Positions 34,600-44,483 of a stretch of 64,000 nucleotides of DNA are shown piece after piece; position 1 is the first letter of the stretch, and each line of letters opens with the position of its first letter. The stretch is taken from the NCBI GenBank assembly GCA_963383645.1, contig OY726560.1, positions 154,542,488 to 154,606,487 of the forward strand, given 5' to 3'. The notes under the pieces were generated by a model, which saw only the letters and a program-made list of their open reading frames with translations, ran no database searches and was not told where the DNA came from. A program made the position numbers and the translations under genes. The stretch comes from Muscardinus avellanarius. Lineage: Eukaryota; Chordata; Mammalia; Rodentia; Gliridae.

Positions 34600-35265
34600 C
34601 CTATCTCTAAATGGTATTGTTTGCCTTTATTGTTAATTTTTAGGATTTCTAGTTGGAATATTATTATACCTTCAGATATAGCATTTGGAAATATTTTATC
34701 CCATTCTATTAGTAACTTCTAACTCTGTTTACATTGTCTTTGGATATACAATATTTTTTTATTTTTTAGGGAGTTTGTATACTCTTCTGTTGCCTGTACC
34801 ATTGAAATCATATCCAAGAAATCACTGCCAATTTCAATGTTGTAAGGTTTTATGACCCAGATTTTCTTCTAAAAGTTTATAGTCTTAAGATTTATATTTA
34901 GGTCTTTTATCTATTTTGAGTTAATACTTGTATATGGGATTAGGTAAGGGTCCAATTTTATTCTTTTCCATGTAATTATTATTTTTTAACAATATTTAGT
35001 TAAAAGATTATTATTTCCACCACCAAATGTTCATGGAAACCTTGTCAAAAATAACTTGATAATATAGGGAAAAATTTAGCTCTAGGCTTGTATTTAACTC
35101 CAATGGTTTATATATCTGCCTTTAGAACAGTACTACACTGTTTCAATTATTGTAGTTTTACATGGTTTGAAATCAGAAAATATATATCTTCTAGCTTTGT
35201 TCTTTTTCAAGATCGTTTTGGGTATCTAGAGTCCATATTCCATATTAGGATAGATTTTTTTTCTG
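34600..35265 (-). mobile_element. Inverted L1 ORF2 fragment inside the element
   Basis: Reverse-complemented, this reads as the C-terminal part of L1 ORF2: the old-L1 phrases for 'aaaattggacccttacc', 'attaactcaaaatagat', 'gatttcttggatatgat' and 'gcaacagaagag' come in the right order. It is diverged and stop-rich, and follows ORF1 directly. Because both its flanks lie within one TSD pair, it was carried in as part of the element. Confidence 0.7.
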
Positions 35266-35454
35266 AAAAATAAATATATAAATATATGATAGTTTCACCT
35301 AAAAAATAGAAAAAAATATTCTCTGGTAAGAAAGAAAGCAAAAAGAAATATTGAAATGTTATTTTTAAGTCATCAAAAGCTTGGTATCAGACAAATGAAA
35401 CTGTTATGTGAGATTATCATTTTTAATTTTGGATAAATTGCTATAATACTAGAT

Positions 35455-35641
35455 GTCAACCACTAAGCCAAGCATGGGAAGGAGAGATGGGGAGGGAATG
35501 GGGTGGGGATCGGGTGGGGGCTGACTGGGCAATGTGTGCATGTATGTCTACAAAAGTTTGTATCCCACTATGATGTATGAATACAGTGCACCAAAAAAAA
35601 AAAGAGAAAATTAAAAAAAAATAAAATAAAATAAAAAAAAT
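35455..35641 (+). mobile_element. L1-type 3' tail of the element
   Basis: A G-rich polypurine tract (35477-35520) and the terminal motif 'gatgtatgaatacagtgcacc', then an A-rich end. The same tail, with changes, ends elements at 40611-40810, 48179-48395 and about 63780-63872, so it is the 3' recognition end of the local L1 lineage. Confidence 0.75.
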
Positions 35642-35655
35642 AAAACTCAAGCAGA
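35642..35655 (+). repeat. Right TSD of the half-L1-like element
   Basis: 'aaaactcaagcaga', identical to 32835-32848. Confidence 0.9.
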
Positions 35656-37294
35656 TGGGAGACCTGGGCAGGGGGTGGGGCGGCCGGGCTGAGTGTGGCC
35701 TGAGTTTGGGCAGGGTGTGGCTTGGAGCCTCCCATCTCTCCCTCAATGGCGTGGGAGCTGGCACACAGGTCATGGGCTGGTACTTTATGGCATTGGCCTG
35801 CCAGACTGGCAGTCCTATTACTTGGTCTACACATCAGCTGGGTGGTTACAGCCAGATCCAGCAGGGCAGTGTCCTGTCCCCCCAAATGTGCCTGCATGAT
35901 GGTTCGGTCACCACTGGGCTCTGCCCCGCAGGCACCACTTCACAGCCTGAGCCAGGGAGCCCGAGGCGTCTTCCTTGCAGGGCAGCCACCTGACATCACT
36001 CAACACACCAACCTCACCAGCAGCTCCTGCCGAGGCACCTACCTCTCAGGCTTCTGGTCTCTTCCTTGGATACTAGCTGGACCCAGCTTCCTGCTCGAAC
36101 TCTTCTTTCTCTAGTGCTTATGGGGTTGCTGAGGTCTCTAGAGGGCTGTTTGGGAGGGGGTGGGATATGCCTGTCCGGGCGCTGCCATCCAAGGTCCCTG
36201 TGACACAGATCATCATTTATCCAAAGACCCCAGGGGTGTGCCGGGGCTTGAGTGGGTCCCTCCTAGCAATGAGTTTGCTGTTTGTTTCTTCATTAGGAGA
36301 TGATATCTCAGTTATTTTTTTCTGTAGTTTCTGACTAGCTTAGCATTTGGTAGTAGAAACCAGCCCGGGGCTCCCTTAATTTAGGCGGTATCTATTCTGT
36401 TTTATTCTTATACATCAATTTATCATTGAACAAAAAACGGCCGCTTCAGAACTTCTGAACAAAGCCAGGATCTGCGTCTCAGTTAACTCCAGAGGAGCTC
36501 TGCAGTAGCTGATGAAAGTTGGAGGAGGACTGACCCCGATCCTCGTCCACCTGACCGCCTCATAGACACGGGGCTTTCAGAAGGCAAAGGATGTTTCCAT
36601 AAAGGCAAAGCCTCGTGTGTGTGTCTGTGTCATTAACCACAGAGGACTGTGCCCGCTAACCAGGCAAACAGCTTTAAAATGTCTCAATCAGAGCTATTAG
36701 CCAGTGCTCCTCGTGTCGGGTAGAAGAGTGGAGCACTCACTTCTTCAAAAAGTGAGAAGACCCCGACTTTGCAGCCCTTGAGCTCTCTCCAGGTAAAAGG
36801 AATGGCCGTGAGTAGCAGGATGGGAGGGCGCTGCAGAAGCCCCCGGCACTGCAGCAGGCCAGCAAGCCCCACACTCGGTGTCAGCTGGACACCTCTCTGA
36901 ATGTCAGTTCCCTGGCCTGTGCAAAGGAAGCCATGCCTACTGTGCAGGCTGTGTGCAGGCCAGCTGTGCGCCCTTTCTCCCGTGGGTGATGGCCTGTGCT
37001 CACTCACAGGCTGATCCTTTTGTCCCTTCGCATCCTCCTGCCCCCAAGCCCTCAACTTCTGGTTTTGCCTTCCCAGAAAAGAGGGAGAGCACTTACGGGG
37101 ATAGTTCACACTCCTAGGGCTTGCTTCAGCCCAGGAAGAGTCAGTGCTGGGATCAGGCACTGATGGAGCTAGACCAATGAGCAACTTATGGCTTGCTGGT
37201 ACATCTTGGAAACACTGGTCCTGTGTCCCAGCCGGCCTTGCCTCTGCAAACCACTGTTCGCATCTTGCCCAATCCTGTGCAGAAGCACTGGGAC

Positions 37295-37345
37295 TTACAG
37301 TACTAGGTACACAGCAGGCACTAAATAACTTCTGCTGTAATTGAA
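37295..37345 (+). mobile_element. L2 3'-end fragment
   Basis: 'ctaggtacacagcaggcact' followed by 'aaataacttctgctgtaatt' resembles the forward 3' end of L2. Confidence 0.45.
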
Positions 37346-37757
37346 TTTCCACCAACAGCTACACTGTGTGAATAGTCCTTGTAGATTTTTCTGTCACTCC
37401 TTTGCGGGCATTTAGCATCACTGAGAAAGCTGGTTCCAAGTCAAAATATTCAGGATGCCACATGCCACCTGCTCTTTCCACAATCAAAGTCATTACGCCA
37501 TAGCATGCCTCGGGAGGAAAGTCAGCGCTCCTGCAGCCAGAGCTCCTCCTCCATGCATGGTGACCTTGCTGGGCACTTCTCTGCTGCCACGATCAGATGG
37601 CATTCCAGGCCTGGGAGCCTCCCACTGGATGAGAACCAGTCACACATCTCAGGTGAAGCTAAGAAGCCCCAGGACCCCAGCACCCTTCAGGGCCTGAAAG
37701 ACACAGAAGCTATGAAGCTATATGGAGATCCTTCTGTTTGACATCTTTCCCTGTTTC

Positions 37758-37760
<3 letters not shown>

Positions 37761-37799
<39 letters not shown>
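37761..37799 (+). repeat. Pure (A)39 tract without a recognisable element
   Basis: Thirty-nine consecutive A residues immediately after 'ctgtttcatt'. No B1, ID or L1 sequence precedes it, and I found no flanking target-site duplication. It may be the tail of an unrecognised processed pseudogene or SINE, or a slippage-grown homopolymer. Confidence 0.9.
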
Positions 37800-37802
<3 letters not shown>

Positions 37803-38866
37803 TCACAGGCCATAAGTTTGCTCCTGGTCTCTTTAGGTACTTCCTTGTAATCGCAGGGTTTGACACAAGCTTAAGGCAGAGCCTCTGAGGGAAATTAAGC
37901 CCAAAGAGCAAGAGAACAAGAAAATGTGTAGGAGCGGGCTAATTGCATGCCTGGTCTCTAGTGGTGGGCTCAGGCAAAGGGAGCAGCAGATGGGAGGTGG
38001 ACTGAAGGAAGAGCTGAAACCAAGCACAGCCCAGACACATGGTGACCAAGCCAGCCAGAGGACATGCCGGGCCCGCCTCAAGCTAGTCATTGGTCCTGTA
38101 ACTTTACCGATAAGTGGCTGTCATTTCTCCCCCGTCCCTGACGGGGACGCTTGCATACTCCTCCCTCTCTCCTCGTGGCAGGGGCTCCCCCTTGTCTCAG
38201 CCCTGAGACACCTTGACTTTAGCTCAGTGAGACGCCTTTTGGACTGAGAACAGGACTGTAAGACAGTGCATATGTGAGGGTTTTTTTTTATTGGAACTCT
38301 CACATATTATTTTGTTCTTTTTTCTTGCTGCTTTAAAGTTCTCTTTGTCTCCGATTTTTAATATTTTAGGGTAGCCTTGTTCAGATGGAACCTCATTGGT
38401 TACTTTTGATCTTTCTGCGGATTTGGAAGTTTTCTGCTATTCATTATTTAAGGTGCTGTGTTTGGGGCTTTTTGTGAAAGAAACCAAGGAAATGAATGCA
38501 CAGACAAATGGAAAGTTCTAGAACATGTGAACAGAAATCTAAGAGCCCAGGTGCAAAACGAGAGCAAACTGGTTTGGCAGCTCTAGTTCGGAAGAGCGCT
38601 CAGTGGCTCTGTGTCTGCAGTGTGGCTGGCCGCAGTGATGGGTTCAGAGCTCAGTAATTTTTTTTTTATTAGGATCAAACTGGAATAAGAATAACAGTGA
38701 CCCTGAGATCACAGCGTCACATCAGGGGACTTACCAAGGAACCCAACAACCCGGGAGGCATCGCACAGGGCAGACGTCCAAGGAGGGAGCACCTCGCCGG
38801 TAACAAAGAGAAGTGGCATTCCATTGGATAGCAGCGTGTCAACAGCGTGGTAAAACTGTAAATGCA

Positions 38867-39064
38867 AGCCAGGGGTGGTGGCGCACGTTTGTAATCCCAG
38901 TTTTTGGGAGGCTGAGACAGGAGGATTGAAGTTCGAGGACAGCCTCAGCTACTTAGTGAGGCCCTTTGCAACTCAGTGAGACCCTATTTTAAAATAAAGA
39001 ATAAAAAGTAGGGCTGGCAGTGTACCTTGGAGGTAGAATTCCCCCTGGGTTCCATCCCCAGTAA
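38867..39064 (+). mobile_element. Dimeric B1-ID SINE
   Basis: B1 half 'aagccaggggtggtggcgc', 'tttgtaatcccag', 'gctacttagtgagg'; linker 'aaaataaagaataaaaag'; ID half 'ggctggcagtgtaccttgg' ending 'ccatccccagtaac'. Its tail has become a CA repeat. Confidence 0.9.
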
Positions 39065-39066
39065 CA

Positions 39067-39102
<36 letters not shown>
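39063..39102. repeat. (CA)n microsatellite at a SINE tail
   Basis: CA run with one CATA interruption that directly continues the SINE end. Confidence 0.92.
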
Positions 39103-39104
<2 letters not shown>

Positions 39105-39689
39105 TGCACCCGCCCTTCAACCCAGCACTGGTTTAAGTCTATCACACAGACCATCCATGCAAAGTCAACGCACGGGGCTGACGAGGGACTTGCCTGTCAC
39201 GGTAAATGACTTGAAGCCTCTCGTGCGTGTCATTAGGGAACTGGTTTAATGGATGATGATACAGCTGGATCCTGAAGACCATGCCTCCTTTTAAAGAATA
39301 AGGTGGCCTTTACTTCCTGATAGAGAATAATCTCCAAAATGACTTCTTTTAAAACAGAAAAGAAAGATGCCGAGCGATTGGTAGTACTTTTGTCTAAAAA
39401 CGTGTAGATGTTGTAAACGCACAGCACTCTGTTGAAAAGATACACGCAAAGGTGGTCGTGTGGTCCATCGGGAAGGACTGGAGTCTCGGAGTCTGGCACA
39501 TGAGGTCTCATTTGCACTTCACCTTGTAAACTTCTGGTCTTTCTGCTTTTATGTTTCTACATTTTACATATCAAACAAAAGAGAGATGGGGAAAATGGAG
39601 GCTGAGGTCCTGTATCAGCTTGTAAGTGAGATGTTGAAAGACCTGCACTAGGTGCAGGGAGCAAGCCTGAGCCTATGAAAATTTAGATT

Positions 39690-39704
39690 AGAAGTTCAGA
39701 CACA
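39690..39704 (+). repeat. Left TSD of the composite VNTR element
   Basis: 'agaagttcagacaca', preceded by ATT (nick site TT/AGAA, a variant of the L1 endonuclease TT/AAAA). Repeated exactly at 40810-40824. Confidence 0.92.
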
Positions 39705-40405
39705 GGCCGGCATCGGAGCCTGCCTTGATGCATGACCAGTGCTGGGGCCTCCAAATCCGGGATCAGAGCCTGCCAAGGGGTTAGGCCGGTGCTGGGGCCA
39801 GCGAGGCCAGCATCGGAGCCTGCCTTGAGGCAAGGCCGGTACTGGGGCCTCTCTGAGGCCGGGATCGGAGCCTGCTGAGGGGTTAGGCCGCTGCTGGGGC
39901 CAGTGAGGCCGGCATAGGAGCCTGCTGTGAGGCAAAGCCGGTACTGGGGCCTCCGAGGCCAGGATAAGAGCCTGCCGAGGGGTTAGGCCGGTGCTGGAGC
40001 CAGCGAGGCCGGCACTGGAGCCTGCCTTGAGGCATGACCAGTGCTGGGGCCTCCGAGGCCGGGATCGGAGCCTGCCGAGGGGTTAGGCTGGTGCTGGGGC
40101 CAACGAGGCCAGCATTGGAGCCTGCCATGAGGCTAGGCCGGTGCTGGGGCCTCCGAGGCCGGGATTGGAATCCTGCCAAGGGGTTAGACCGGTGCAGGGG
40201 CCAATGGCCAGCATCGGAGCCTGGCGTGAGGCAAGTTCACTCCTGCGGCCTCCAAGGCCGGGACCAAAGCCAGCTTAGGGGTTAGACCGGTTCAGTGGCC
40301 AGCGAGACCAGAACTGGGGCCTCCCATGAGGCAAGGCCGCTGCTTGAGCCAGCGAGGTCTGGATCAGTCCACTGAGTAGCCAGGCCACTACTGGGGCCGT
40401 CAAGA
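39705..40405 (+). repeat. Seven ~100-bp tandem units, each of two ~50-bp half-units
   Basis: Units start at 39705, 39805, 39907, 40007, 40107, 40206 and 40306 (99-102 bp each). The first half of a unit reads like 'ggccggcatcggagcctgcc' and contains 'ttgaggcaaggccgg'. The second half reads like 'ggccgggatcggagcctgcc' and contains 'gaggggttaggccgg'. The halves are clearly related, so the array grew from a ~50-bp ancestor. Units 1-5 are close to each other; 6 and 7 are more diverged. The array keeps many CpGs, unlike its surroundings, which suggests a recent insertion. Confidence 0.95.
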
Positions 40406-40610
40406 GTGGGATTGGTACTTGCAACGCAGCATGCACAGAGAAATATCGCAGAAAATATAAATCAGACGCTTCTCTTAATCAGCAATAACTAGGAGGAAAA
40501 GGGCAACAGGAAGAGGTTGAGCTATAGAAAGGGCCCTATAGTGAAGCAACTAATGTGACCAATCAGAGGGTATGTAATACTGGAGGACGGAGCCTCTTTA
40601 AAACGCAGGA
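40406..40610 (+). promoter_or_regulatory. Unique middle segment with CCAAT and TTTAAAA words
   Basis: A non-repetitive segment between array and tail. 'gaccaatcag' is at 40557-40566 and 'ctttaaaacg' at 40596-40605, a 30-base spacing typical of a CCAAT box before a TATA-like box, as in retroviral LTR U3 regions. This suggests an LTR-derived origin (compare SINE-R of SVA), but I recognise no specific LTR. Promoter function is inference. Confidence 0.4.
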
Positions 40611-40809
40611 GGTACATAAACAAATGTATCAAAGTAAATCACCAAAGAAGTGTGGGATGGAGGGAGGGGGAGGGAATGGGATGGGGACTGGAGGAGGGCT
40701 AATTGGATGATGTGTGCTTGTATATCCTCTCAAGTCTTGTACTCCAATGTGATTGATATATGACTACAATGCACCAATTTAAAAAATTAATTAATTTAAA
40801 AAAAAAAAA

Positions 40810-40824
40810 AGAAGTTCAGACACA
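40810..40824 (+). repeat. Right TSD of the composite VNTR element
   Basis: 'agaagttcagacaca', identical to 39690-39704; its first A is shared with the poly(A) tail. Confidence 0.92.
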
Positions 40825-41271
40825 ATCACTCACAGCAGACTACGGAAGCCAGGCTGCCAGCGAGGAGCCTTCTGTTGCCAAGGACTACGAAACACAGCCT
40901 GGATGTTTTTTCCGTAGGGCCACAACGGTCCCCAGTTTGAGAGTATGTAGTAGAAAAGCTGATGTTAGAACCACGCGGGGAACTTTGTAAATCTCTGGAT
41001 GCCCGGTTCCACTGCAGGTGGACTGAGTCAGAACAAGGAATCCATGCTTCATTCTGGTCCCACCGAATCATGCCCCAAGTGGCGCTTAGGGTGATCTTCT
41101 GCAACCTCAATCTGATCATCTCAATATCCCTCTAGAACCTTCCTCGACTTCTCATTATTCACAGGACCAAGATTGTCATTGACCGCGGCCTCGGGTCCCC
41201 CCAGGTCTATTCTCTGCCAGCTCCGTGAATCAATCACATCTTTCTCCTTATTCACTCACAAGCACACACTC

Positions 41272-41624
41272 TGCTGTGGACTGCACGCCCGTGCCCACCA
41301 CCCATTCGTATACCCAAATCCTCATTCTCAAGGTGATGGTATTAGGTGTTGGAGCCCGGTATCAAGGCCATGAGGGTGGAGCTCTAATTAATGAGATTAA
41401 TGCCTTATAAAAGAGACTCCAGAGAGCTTCCTGGCCTCTTATACCATGTGAAGACACAAGATGCTGACGGTCATTTATGAACCGGGAAGTGGCCCTCTCC
41501 AGACACAAGACCCGTCCATGCCTTGACCCTCGACCTCTCAAATTCCAGGATTGTTAAAAGACATCTCTATTGTTAAAGCCACTCATTTAGGCTTTTCATG
41601 ACAGCATTCTCAGTGGGCTGACAC
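41272..41624 (+). mobile_element. MaLR-type solo LTR, forward
   Basis: Starts 'tgctgtggactgcacgcccg', then 'caaggccatgagggtggagc', 'aattaatgagattaatgcct', 'tataccatgtgaagacacaa' and ends 'cagtgggctgacaca'. This is the layout of MST/MLT1 LTRs. No internal region. Confidence 0.65.
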
Positions 41625-42553
41625 ATTCCAACTGTTGAGTGTCTCAGACTGTTCAGAAGCACCCGAACATATTTACTGTGCCCCTTGATGGCCCCTGGAT
41701 ATTATTTTTACTTTGATTAAAAACACAGATGCACATATTACCTATTTCAGGTGTTATCTAGGGCCAGAGGCAGCCAATTACCTTATTACAGAAATCACCA
41801 ACGGTACTTGGAATAATGATTATACTTCAGAATGATCCAATCTCATTCACCTGAATAAAGTAGAGCATTTATATTGCTTTTATGATTAGGCGTGAGGAAG
41901 AATGATTGACTTGTTCTTAGAGTGAATGGTGGGTGGAAATTCTACCGACTGAGATCCAGAACGTGGGGGTGGGAATGACAGGCCCACATGGGGTGTGCTG
42001 AATCACAGGAGCGACGGGGAACTCAGGTTGGGAGGTTCGGTTGATGGTTAGTAGACGACTCTGAAGATGGAAAGAGAGTTCTGGGATGGAGGTAAGGATT
42101 TGGGAAACATCGATATTTAGGAGGTAGTTAAAATCACAGACACAGAGGAATCACCCAACAGCAACTGTGTGTTCAGACAGGAAGAGCCAGAGATGACTAA
42201 TGTTTATGGGGTAGGTGGAGCGAGCAAGAGAGAGAAGACTAGGAGAAGATGAAGAGAGACATGCAATGAGAACGAAGACACACAAGCCACAGAGTGGACA
42301 AATTTCAATAAAGGAAGAGAAAATGTGTCAGAAAGGGACCAGCGAGGCAAAGACTACTTGGTACCTTGGCTGCGAGAATGGAGTTTGAGCTCAGAGGACG
42401 GAGTAGAGATTGGGAGATGTGGAAGGGCCTCGCCAGACTGATGAGATCCCATGGCTCTTCTGCAGACCAATAAAGGTTAAAAATAGAAAGAGAAATGTTT
42501 CTAGGTTTCTAGCCCCTTGCTGGCCAGTGGCTCATCTTCTATCTAACCGTATA

Positions 42554-42556
<3 letters not shown>
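41625..42556. other. Intergenic stretch, no gene recognised
   Basis: AT-rich DNA passing into purine-rich sequence (42180-42310). No convincing ORF or repeat family. The first 250 bases may be an ancient conserved or repeat-derived segment; I cannot tell. Confidence 0.4.

Positions 42557-42598
<42 letters not shown>
42557..42598. repeat. (TG)n microsatellite
   Basis: Pure 42-base TG run. Confidence 0.95.
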
Positions 42599-42600
<2 letters not shown>

Positions 42601-42674
42601 GTTGTGTTTGTCACTTTGCTTTCAGATTTTGCCTTAAACATATTTAAAAGAGAAAAAAATCTAATGCATCCACA

Positions 42675-43047
42675 TCAGTCAGGATTCTCCAGAGAAATAG
42701 AAGCCTCACATATTAAGACATTTATTTTAGGGACTTGGCTCATGTGATTGAGGGGGTGGAAGGTGTGAATCTCAGGCAGGAGTTGATGCTACAGACTCGA
42801 GGTACTTTTTTCTTCTCCAGGAAATTTCAGGGTTTTTTTGTTTTTTTTTTTTTCTTTCTTGAGGCCTTCAACGAATTGGATGAGCCCCCAACTATTATTA
42901 AGGATAATAATCTCCTTGATTTAGGGAACTGGTAGTAGATGTTAGCCACATCTGCAAAACATCTCACATGAACCCTGAGATTGGTGTTTGATTAAGTAAC
43001 TGGCTATTCTAGTTGAGCCAAGTTGATGCATAAACTAACCATCGTGT
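42675..43047. mobile_element. Ancient interspersed repeat, probably LTR (family not certain)
   Basis: The opening 'cagtcaggattctccagaga' and closing 'gttgagccaagttgatgcat' plus 'aaactaaccat' are the ends of a common mammalian repeat of about 400 bp; 'gaggccttcaacgaattgga' is another hallmark. I recognise the sequence but not its name with confidence. Confidence 0.6.
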
Positions 43048-43189
43048 CTTAAAATGGTACAACTGGCTAGATCCCTGCCCAAGCTGGACCACTGACAGAC
43101 TGTCATTTCTGCTTAATAAACTACTGGAAAACAGAAGAAGAAAGACTTGGGGGGTCCTCCTGCGCCCCGCAACAAGTCAAAAAGAAACA

Positions 43190-43500
43190 GAAGAAAGTAC
43201 AGCAACTCCATTTTTTCTCAAAAGATTTCAGTTCCTTTGGAATGCACCCCGCACGGCCTATTAATGTCTTATACAAAGAAACGTCTTATTATTTATCCAA
43301 CACTTGTAGTCTCAAAGTGACTTTCTCCACGACGTGTTAGCAAGCAGGCGCCTTTTTCAATGACAAACAGTCGGGGAGCTGATAAAATGCTCCCTCCCAC
43401 ATGCGGCGCTTTCGGTGTATTTAACAAGACTAAATTGGTCCAGCCTGCTTGCTGGTATTTCCCCCTTCTTTTTAATGTCAACCTATTAGCAGCTTGAAGG
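43190..43500. other. Possible conserved noncoding segment
   Basis: Repeat-free, non-coding, with words such as 'cctattaatgtcttatac', 'ttatttatccaac' and 'aagactaaattggtcc'. The texture resembles a deeply conserved element. Conservation cannot be shown here. Confidence 0.25.
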
Positions 43501-43818
43501 GCTGTTGCTTGAGGGCCACACATCAGTTGCTACAACGGACAGGAGATGCTGCTGAGATGCCCGTGCAGCCGCCTCTGGAAGATGTTTTTCCCCAGCTGAA
43601 TGTGTCCAACCAGAAATGTACCAGACTGCAGGACCAAATCCTGCCTGCTGTCACCCACTTTAGACCAGCATCCAGGGGCTGAAGGCGGAGAGAGTCGCCT
43701 TGGGCTTCCTGCCTGATTCCCTTGCCTGTGGGTTTGCTGTCTTTATCTTTCTACAACTGTTGTTCATAGTTCAGTTCTTAAAATTAGATTTAGCGACCAG
43801 CACCCACAAAAGGTGGGT

Positions 43819-44274
43819 GTGTTAGCTTCCTGTCACTGCAACCAAAATACTTGATGAGAGCAACTTAGAGGAGGAAAGATTTATTTGGGCTCATGGTTTC
43901 AGGGGTTCAGTCCATGGGCAGCTGGCTCCATTGCTTTGGGTCTGAGGTGAGTCAGAACATGGCGGCATGGCGAGGAAAGCTGCTCAGCTCCTGGTGGTTG
44001 GGAAGTTGTAGAGAGAGAGAAGGGGCCAGGGGCATGATACAGTCTCTATGAGCATGCCCTCAGTGATCTACTTCCTCCAACCATGCCCCACCTGACTACA
44101 ATTTCCACCTCCTCCCAGGGGTCCACTCCAAGTATTTATCCATTAAGCGGATTAATCCAGAGATGAGGTCAGAGACCTCACAATCCAATTATTTCCCCAA
44201 AGCCTCACCTCTGAACACTGCTGCATCTGAGCCCAAGTACTTGAGCCTTTGAGGAACATCCCAGGTTCCTAACA
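43819..44274 (-). mobile_element. MaLR (MT/ORR/MST-type) solo LTR, reverse
   Basis: Starts 'tgttagcttcctgtcactg', has 'ggaggaaagatttatttggg', 'ggcggcatggcgaggaaagc', 'accatgccccacctgac' and 'cacaatccaattatttcccc', and ends 'cccaggttcctaaca'. This is the reverse layout of a rodent MaLR LTR, with TG...CA ends. No internal coding sequence. Confidence 0.72.
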
Positions 44275-44424
44275 GTGTGGTTATGGGACCGATGGGTTGT
44301 GAACCGGCATTTCCCCAATCTGGCCGGCAAGATTTGGGAAAACTATCAACCGTGGGCAGCTGAGGGAGTCCCTGGCTGATCTGATAGCTGCAGGGTAAGC
44401 ATCATTTACCTGCTTCTTCTGCAG

Positions 44425-44425
<1 letters not shown>

Positions 44426-44480
<55 letters not shown>
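44426..44480. repeat. (CT)n microsatellite
   Basis: Pure 55-base CT run. Confidence 0.95.

Positions 44481-44483
<3 letters not shown>

Larger units (their letters stand above)
32849..35641 (+). mobile_element. Half-L1-like retrotransposon with complete TSDs
   Basis: A 2.8-kb insertion bounded by identical 14-base target-site duplications (15 counting the preceding T). In order it has an L1-type 5' UTR beginning just before an 'aagatggcg' motif (32857), an ORF1 (33638-34556) broken by a frameshift, a segment in which old L1 ORF2 reads on the opposite strand (about 34600-35265), AT-rich sequence, a G-rich 3' tail ending 'gaatacagtgcacc' and an A-rich end. There is no sense ORF2, so reverse transcriptase and endonuclease must have come from another L1. 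ORF1-only relatives of L1 are known as HAL1. Whether this copy represents a family with an inverted ORF2 piece, or a one-off rearrangement, needs a genome search. Confidence 0.8.
35656..38860. other. Intergenic stretch, no gene recognised
   Basis: Mixed-composition sequence. A reverse-strand open frame of 223 codons (36684-37355) has no recognisable domain and overlaps an L2-type 3' end near 37295-37345. A pure A tract lies at 37761-37799. I see no other repeat or gene. Confidence 0.5.
39705..40810 (+). mobile_element. Composite retrotransposon: GC-rich VNTR, unique middle, L1-type 3' tail
   Basis: A 1.1-kb insertion flanked by identical 15-bp target-site duplications and ending in poly(A): a retrotransposition product. 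Parts in order are seven ~100-bp GC-rich tandem units (39705-40405), a ~205-bp middle segment with a CCAAT box and a TTTAAAA word (40406-40610), and a 3' tail (40611-40810) of the same kind that ends L1-related copies elsewhere in the window. It has no ORF for a retrotransposase and must depend on L1. The structure recalls primate SVA/LAVA elements (VNTR plus retroviral-like segment), but I see no Alu-like or HERV-K-like part, so this would be an independent lineage. The alternative is an internally deleted L1 that kept a monomer-array 5' UTR and the 3' UTR. Confidence 0.85.

Noticed and set aside
32849..35641. Twin-primed (5'-inverted) ordinary L1
   Set aside because: The 5' end is in sense orientation and the inversion is internal; twin priming gives an inverted 5' end.
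36684..37355. 223-codon reverse open frame
   Set aside because: Its start lies in an L2-like fragment and the rest has no recognisable domain.
39705..40405. CRISPR-like array or protein repeat
   Set aside because: Units are contiguous without unique spacers and lie in a mammalian genome. The open frames through it are a by-product of periodicity.
39705..40810. A true SVA element or contamination
   Set aside because: No CCCTCT hexamers, Alu-like or SINE-R sequence; the flanks and TSDs are continuous with the local rodent DNA.
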